64,000 nt of DNA, from positions 1,120,001-1,184,000 of the forward strand of contig NZ_AP023368.1 in assembly GCF_014218355.1 (NCBI RefSeq), read 5' to 3'. A program made the position numbers and the translations under genes. This document shows positions 61,738-64,000 of this stretch, piece by piece. Position 1 is the first letter of the stretch. Each line of letters opens with the position of its first letter. The stretch comes from Anaerocolumna chitinilytica (GTDB lineage: Bacteria > Bacillota > Clostridia > Lachnospirales > Lachnospiraceae). Below the pieces are notes generated by a model that saw nothing but the letters and a program-made list of their open reading frames with translations, did not search any database and had not been told where the DNA came from.

Positions 61738-64000
61738 ATGAACGAGAGATATACAGAGGAAGCAAAACGTGCCATTAATAACGCCACAGAAATTGCTTAT
61801 AAATTATCCCATAATTATGTTGGGACGGAACATCTGCTCATCGGACTTTTACAATCCGATGGCGTGGCTTCCAGAGTACTGGAGAAAAATGGAGTAGATG
61901 TGAATAAAGTGCTGGAACTTGTAAATCAGCTTATTGCACCAAGTTCCACCATGGAAGCTGTTGAAGTTGATGGATTTACACCGAGATCTAAGAGAATTTT
62001 AGATCAGAGTTTCAAGGAAGCGGTCAGATTAAAAAGCCAGGCAGTTGGAACAGAGCATATTTTAATTGCTCTTATCAAAGAATCCGATTGTATTGCGGTT
62101 AGACTGCTTAATACCTTAGGCACTAACCTGCAAAAACTTTATGTTGATTTGCTTACTGCAATCGGTGCGGATATGAACACTGCTAAGAACGAATATTCAG
62201 CGAATAAAAGCAAATCAAAAGCCAAATCCAATACACCTACTCTTGACCAGTACAGCAGAGACTTAACAGAATACGCAAGAGAAGGAAAGCTTGACCCGGT
62301 AATCGGAAGAGAAACTGAAATTCAGAGAGTTATACAGATATTAAGCAGAAGAACGAAGAATAACCCCTGCCTCGTAGGAGAACCGGGAGTTGGTAAAACT
62401 GCTATTGCAGAAGGTCTTGCCAGAAAGATTGTAGAAGGAAATATTCCCGAAGTAATTAAGGATAAGAGAGTCTTAACCCTTGATTTATCCGGAATGGTTG
62501 CAGGCTCTAAGTACAGAGGAGAATTCGAAGAGCGTATTAAGAAAGTTATCAGCGAAGTTATGAGTGATGGCAATGTGCTTCTCTTTATTGATGAGATTCA
62601 TACCATCATTGGTGCCGGCGGTGCAGAGGGAGCAATCGATGCCTCTAATATTCTAAAGCCTTCATTAGCCAGAGGAGAACTTCAGTTAATCGGTGCCACT
62701 ACCAGAGAAGAATATCGTAAATATATAGAAAAGGATGCGGCACTTGAGCGAAGATTCCAGCCGGTAGTGGTGGAAGAACCTTCCGAAGAGGAAGCAATTC
62801 TTATCTTAAAGGGGCTTAGAGACAGCTATGAAGCCCATCATAAGGTAAAGATTACAGATGAAGCCTTAGAAGCTGCTGTAAAGATGTCAAGCCGTTACAT
62901 CAATGACCGCTATCTTCCTGATAAGGCTATTGACTTAATGGATGAAGCAGCCTCTAAAGTAAGATTAAGTACTTATATCACATCCCCAGAGATAAAAGAT
63001 CTGGAAGGTCAGATTCAAGCTCTTGAAGAAGAGAAGGAACAGGCTATTAAGAGTGAAGAGTATGAAAAAGCCGGAGATTTAAAGAGACAACAGGAAGAAA
63101 TAACCTTAAAGATGAATGCACTTCAGGTGAAGTCAGAAAAAGAAAAGCAAGATAATCTGCTTGTAGTAGGAGAAAATGAAATTGCAGATATCATATCAAG
63201 CTGGACTAAGATTCCTGTGAGAAAGCTTGCCGAAGAAGAATCCGAGCGGTTAAGGAATCTGGAGAAAATACTCCATGAGCGTGTTATTGGCCAAGAGGAT
63301 GCCGTATCTGCCGTATCAAAAGCCATCAGACGAGGTCGTGTAGGATTAAAAGATCCGGGAAGACCCATTGGCTCCTTCCTCTTCTTAGGGCCGACCGGTG
63401 TCGGTAAGACGGAGTTGTCTAAGGCTCTTGCTGAAGCGATGTTTGGCAGTGAGAATTCCATGATACGTGTTGATATGTCCGAATATATGGAGAAACACAG
63501 TGTATCAAAACTTATCGGTTCCCCTCCGGGATATGTTGGATATGATGAAGGCGGGCAGTTAAGTGAAAAGGTAAGACAGAATCCTTATTCTGTTATCCTT
63601 TTTGATGAAGTAGAAAAGGCCCATCCGGATGTCTTTAATATTCTTTTGCAGGTGTTGGACGACGGACATATTACAGATGCCCAGGGAAGAAAAGTAAGTT
63701 TTAAGAATACCATTATTATCATGACTTCCAATGCCGGAGCTCAGAATATTATAGCACCGAAACGACTTGGTTTTGCTTCTGTGAGTGATGAGAAGGAAGA
63801 TTACAAGAAGATGAGAGAAGGAGTATTAGAGGAAGTAAAACGAATCTTTAAGCCGGAATTCATTAACCGAATTGATGAGATGATTGTATTCCACTCTCTG
63901 ACCAGAGAAGATATCAAGAGTATCGTTGGTATTATGCTTTCCTCCATTACGAAGAGAGCAAAGCAGCAGATGAATATCAGCCTTGAGATCAATGATGATA
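61738..64000 (+). CDS. clpC: ATP-dependent Clp protease ATP-binding subunit ClpC (3' end outside window)
   Basis: This AAA+ unfoldase feeds substrates to ClpP and recognises phosphoarginine-marked proteins via McsB. About 754 residues are visible. The N-terminal domain (about 1-150) is followed by the first AAA module with Walker A GEPGVGKT (Lys220), Walker B and arginine finger regions (LLFIDEIHT). A middle UVR-type coiled domain lies near 420-470 ([15 protein letters not shown]), as ClpC has but ClpA lacks. The second AAA module has Walker [10 protein letters not shown] (Lys557). The start follows AGGAGGTATAAT. The gene is truncated by the window end, about 60 residues before the usual C-terminus. 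It belongs to the preceding operon or has an additional promoter. Confidence 0.96.
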   Translation, partial: MNERYTEEAKRAINNATEIAYKLSHNYVGTEHLLIGLLQSDGVASRVLEKNGVDVNKVLELVNQLIAPSSTMEAVEVDGFTPRSKRILDQSFKEAVRLKSQAVGTEHILIALIKESDCIAVRLLNTLGTNLQKLYVDLLTAIGADMNTAKNEYSANKSKSKAKSNTPTLDQYSRDLTEYAREGKLDPVIGRETEIQRVIQILSRRTKNNPCLVGEPGVGKTAIAEGLARKIVEGNIPEVIKDKRVLTLDLSGMVAGSKYRGEFEERIKKVISEVMSDGNVLLFIDEIHTIIGAGGAEGAIDASNILKPSLARGELQLIGATTREEYRKYIEKDAALERRFQPVVVEEPSEEEAILILKGLRDSYEAHHKVKITDEALEAAVKMSSRYINDRYLPDKAIDLMDEAASKVRLSTYITSPEIKDLEGQIQALEEEKEQAIKSEEYEKAGDLKRQQEEITLKMNALQVKSEKEKQDNLLVVGENEIADIISSWTKIPVRKLAEEESERLRNLEKILHERVIGQEDAVSAVSKAIRRGRVGLKDPGRPIGSFLFLGPTGVGKTELSKALAEAMFGSENSMIRVDMSEYMEKHSVSKLIGSPPGYVGYDEGGQLSEKVRQNPYSVILFDEVEKAHPDVFNILLQVLDDGHITDAQGRKVSFKNTIIIMTSNAGAQNIIAPKRLGFASVSDEKEDYKKMREGVLEEVKRIFKPEFINRIDEMIVFHSLTREDIKSIVGIMLSSITKRAKQQMNISLEINDD

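Overview
The window looks like a chromosomal segment of a low-GC, Gram-positive, plant-polysaccharide-degrading anaerobe of the Clostridia, most likely a Lachnospiraceae member near Anaerocolumna / Lachnoclostridium phytofermentans. This is inferred from the LplB/LplC sugar importers paired with YesM/YesN two-component regulation, the intracellular xylan glycosidases, the T-box leader on pheST, the McsA-McsB-ClpC operon and the strong Shine-Dalgarno sites (AGGAGG class). I saw no tRNA, rRNA, CRISPR array, insertion sequence or prophage.

Region 1 (1-18197) is a glucuronoacetylxylan oligosaccharide utilisation locus. It holds the end of one sugar ABC importer (two permeases), then a GH3 beta-xylosidase, an SGNH carbohydrate acetylesterase, a GH39 beta-xylosidase and a GH67 alpha-glucuronidase, a DUF3237 protein, a YesM/YesN sensor-regulator pair, a second complete importer core (lipoprotein plus two permeases, no ATPase) and an alpha/beta esterase. 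None of the glycosidases or esterases has a signal peptide, so the design is uptake of decorated oligosaccharides followed by cytoplasmic removal of acetyl and methylglucuronyl groups and hydrolysis to xylose. Three long intergenic inverted repeats punctuate the locus.

Region 2 (18242-30873) holds a NIF3-like protein, a large SpoIID/LytB-domain protein, a YihY membrane protein on the minus strand, a 2017-residue exported protein with a CehA-type PHP metallohydrolase domain, and a YibE/F membrane protein.

Region 3 (30880-46868) starts with a T-box-controlled pheS-pheT operon whose leader carries five exact-period 25-nt hairpin repeats. It continues with an Ig-like surface protein, VanZ-like and small membrane proteins, an unusually long M29 aminopeptidase, an XpaC-TelA pair, and an OmpR-type regulator with a 7TM sensor kinase.

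Region 4 (47017-59466) holds a 1388-residue surface protein with about 64-residue helical repeats, a purE-purM-purN-purD operon, a degenerate 16-19-nt tandem repeat tract, an SH3b/glucosaminidase exoprotein, and a membrane-anchored cohesin-like protein.

Region 5 (59474-64000) is the class III protein-quality-control operon mcsA-mcsB-clpC. Its first gene is a GntR/YtrA-type regulator with a perfect 14-bp inverted-repeat operator over its promoter, where ctsR is found in many Firmicutes. clpC runs off the window end.
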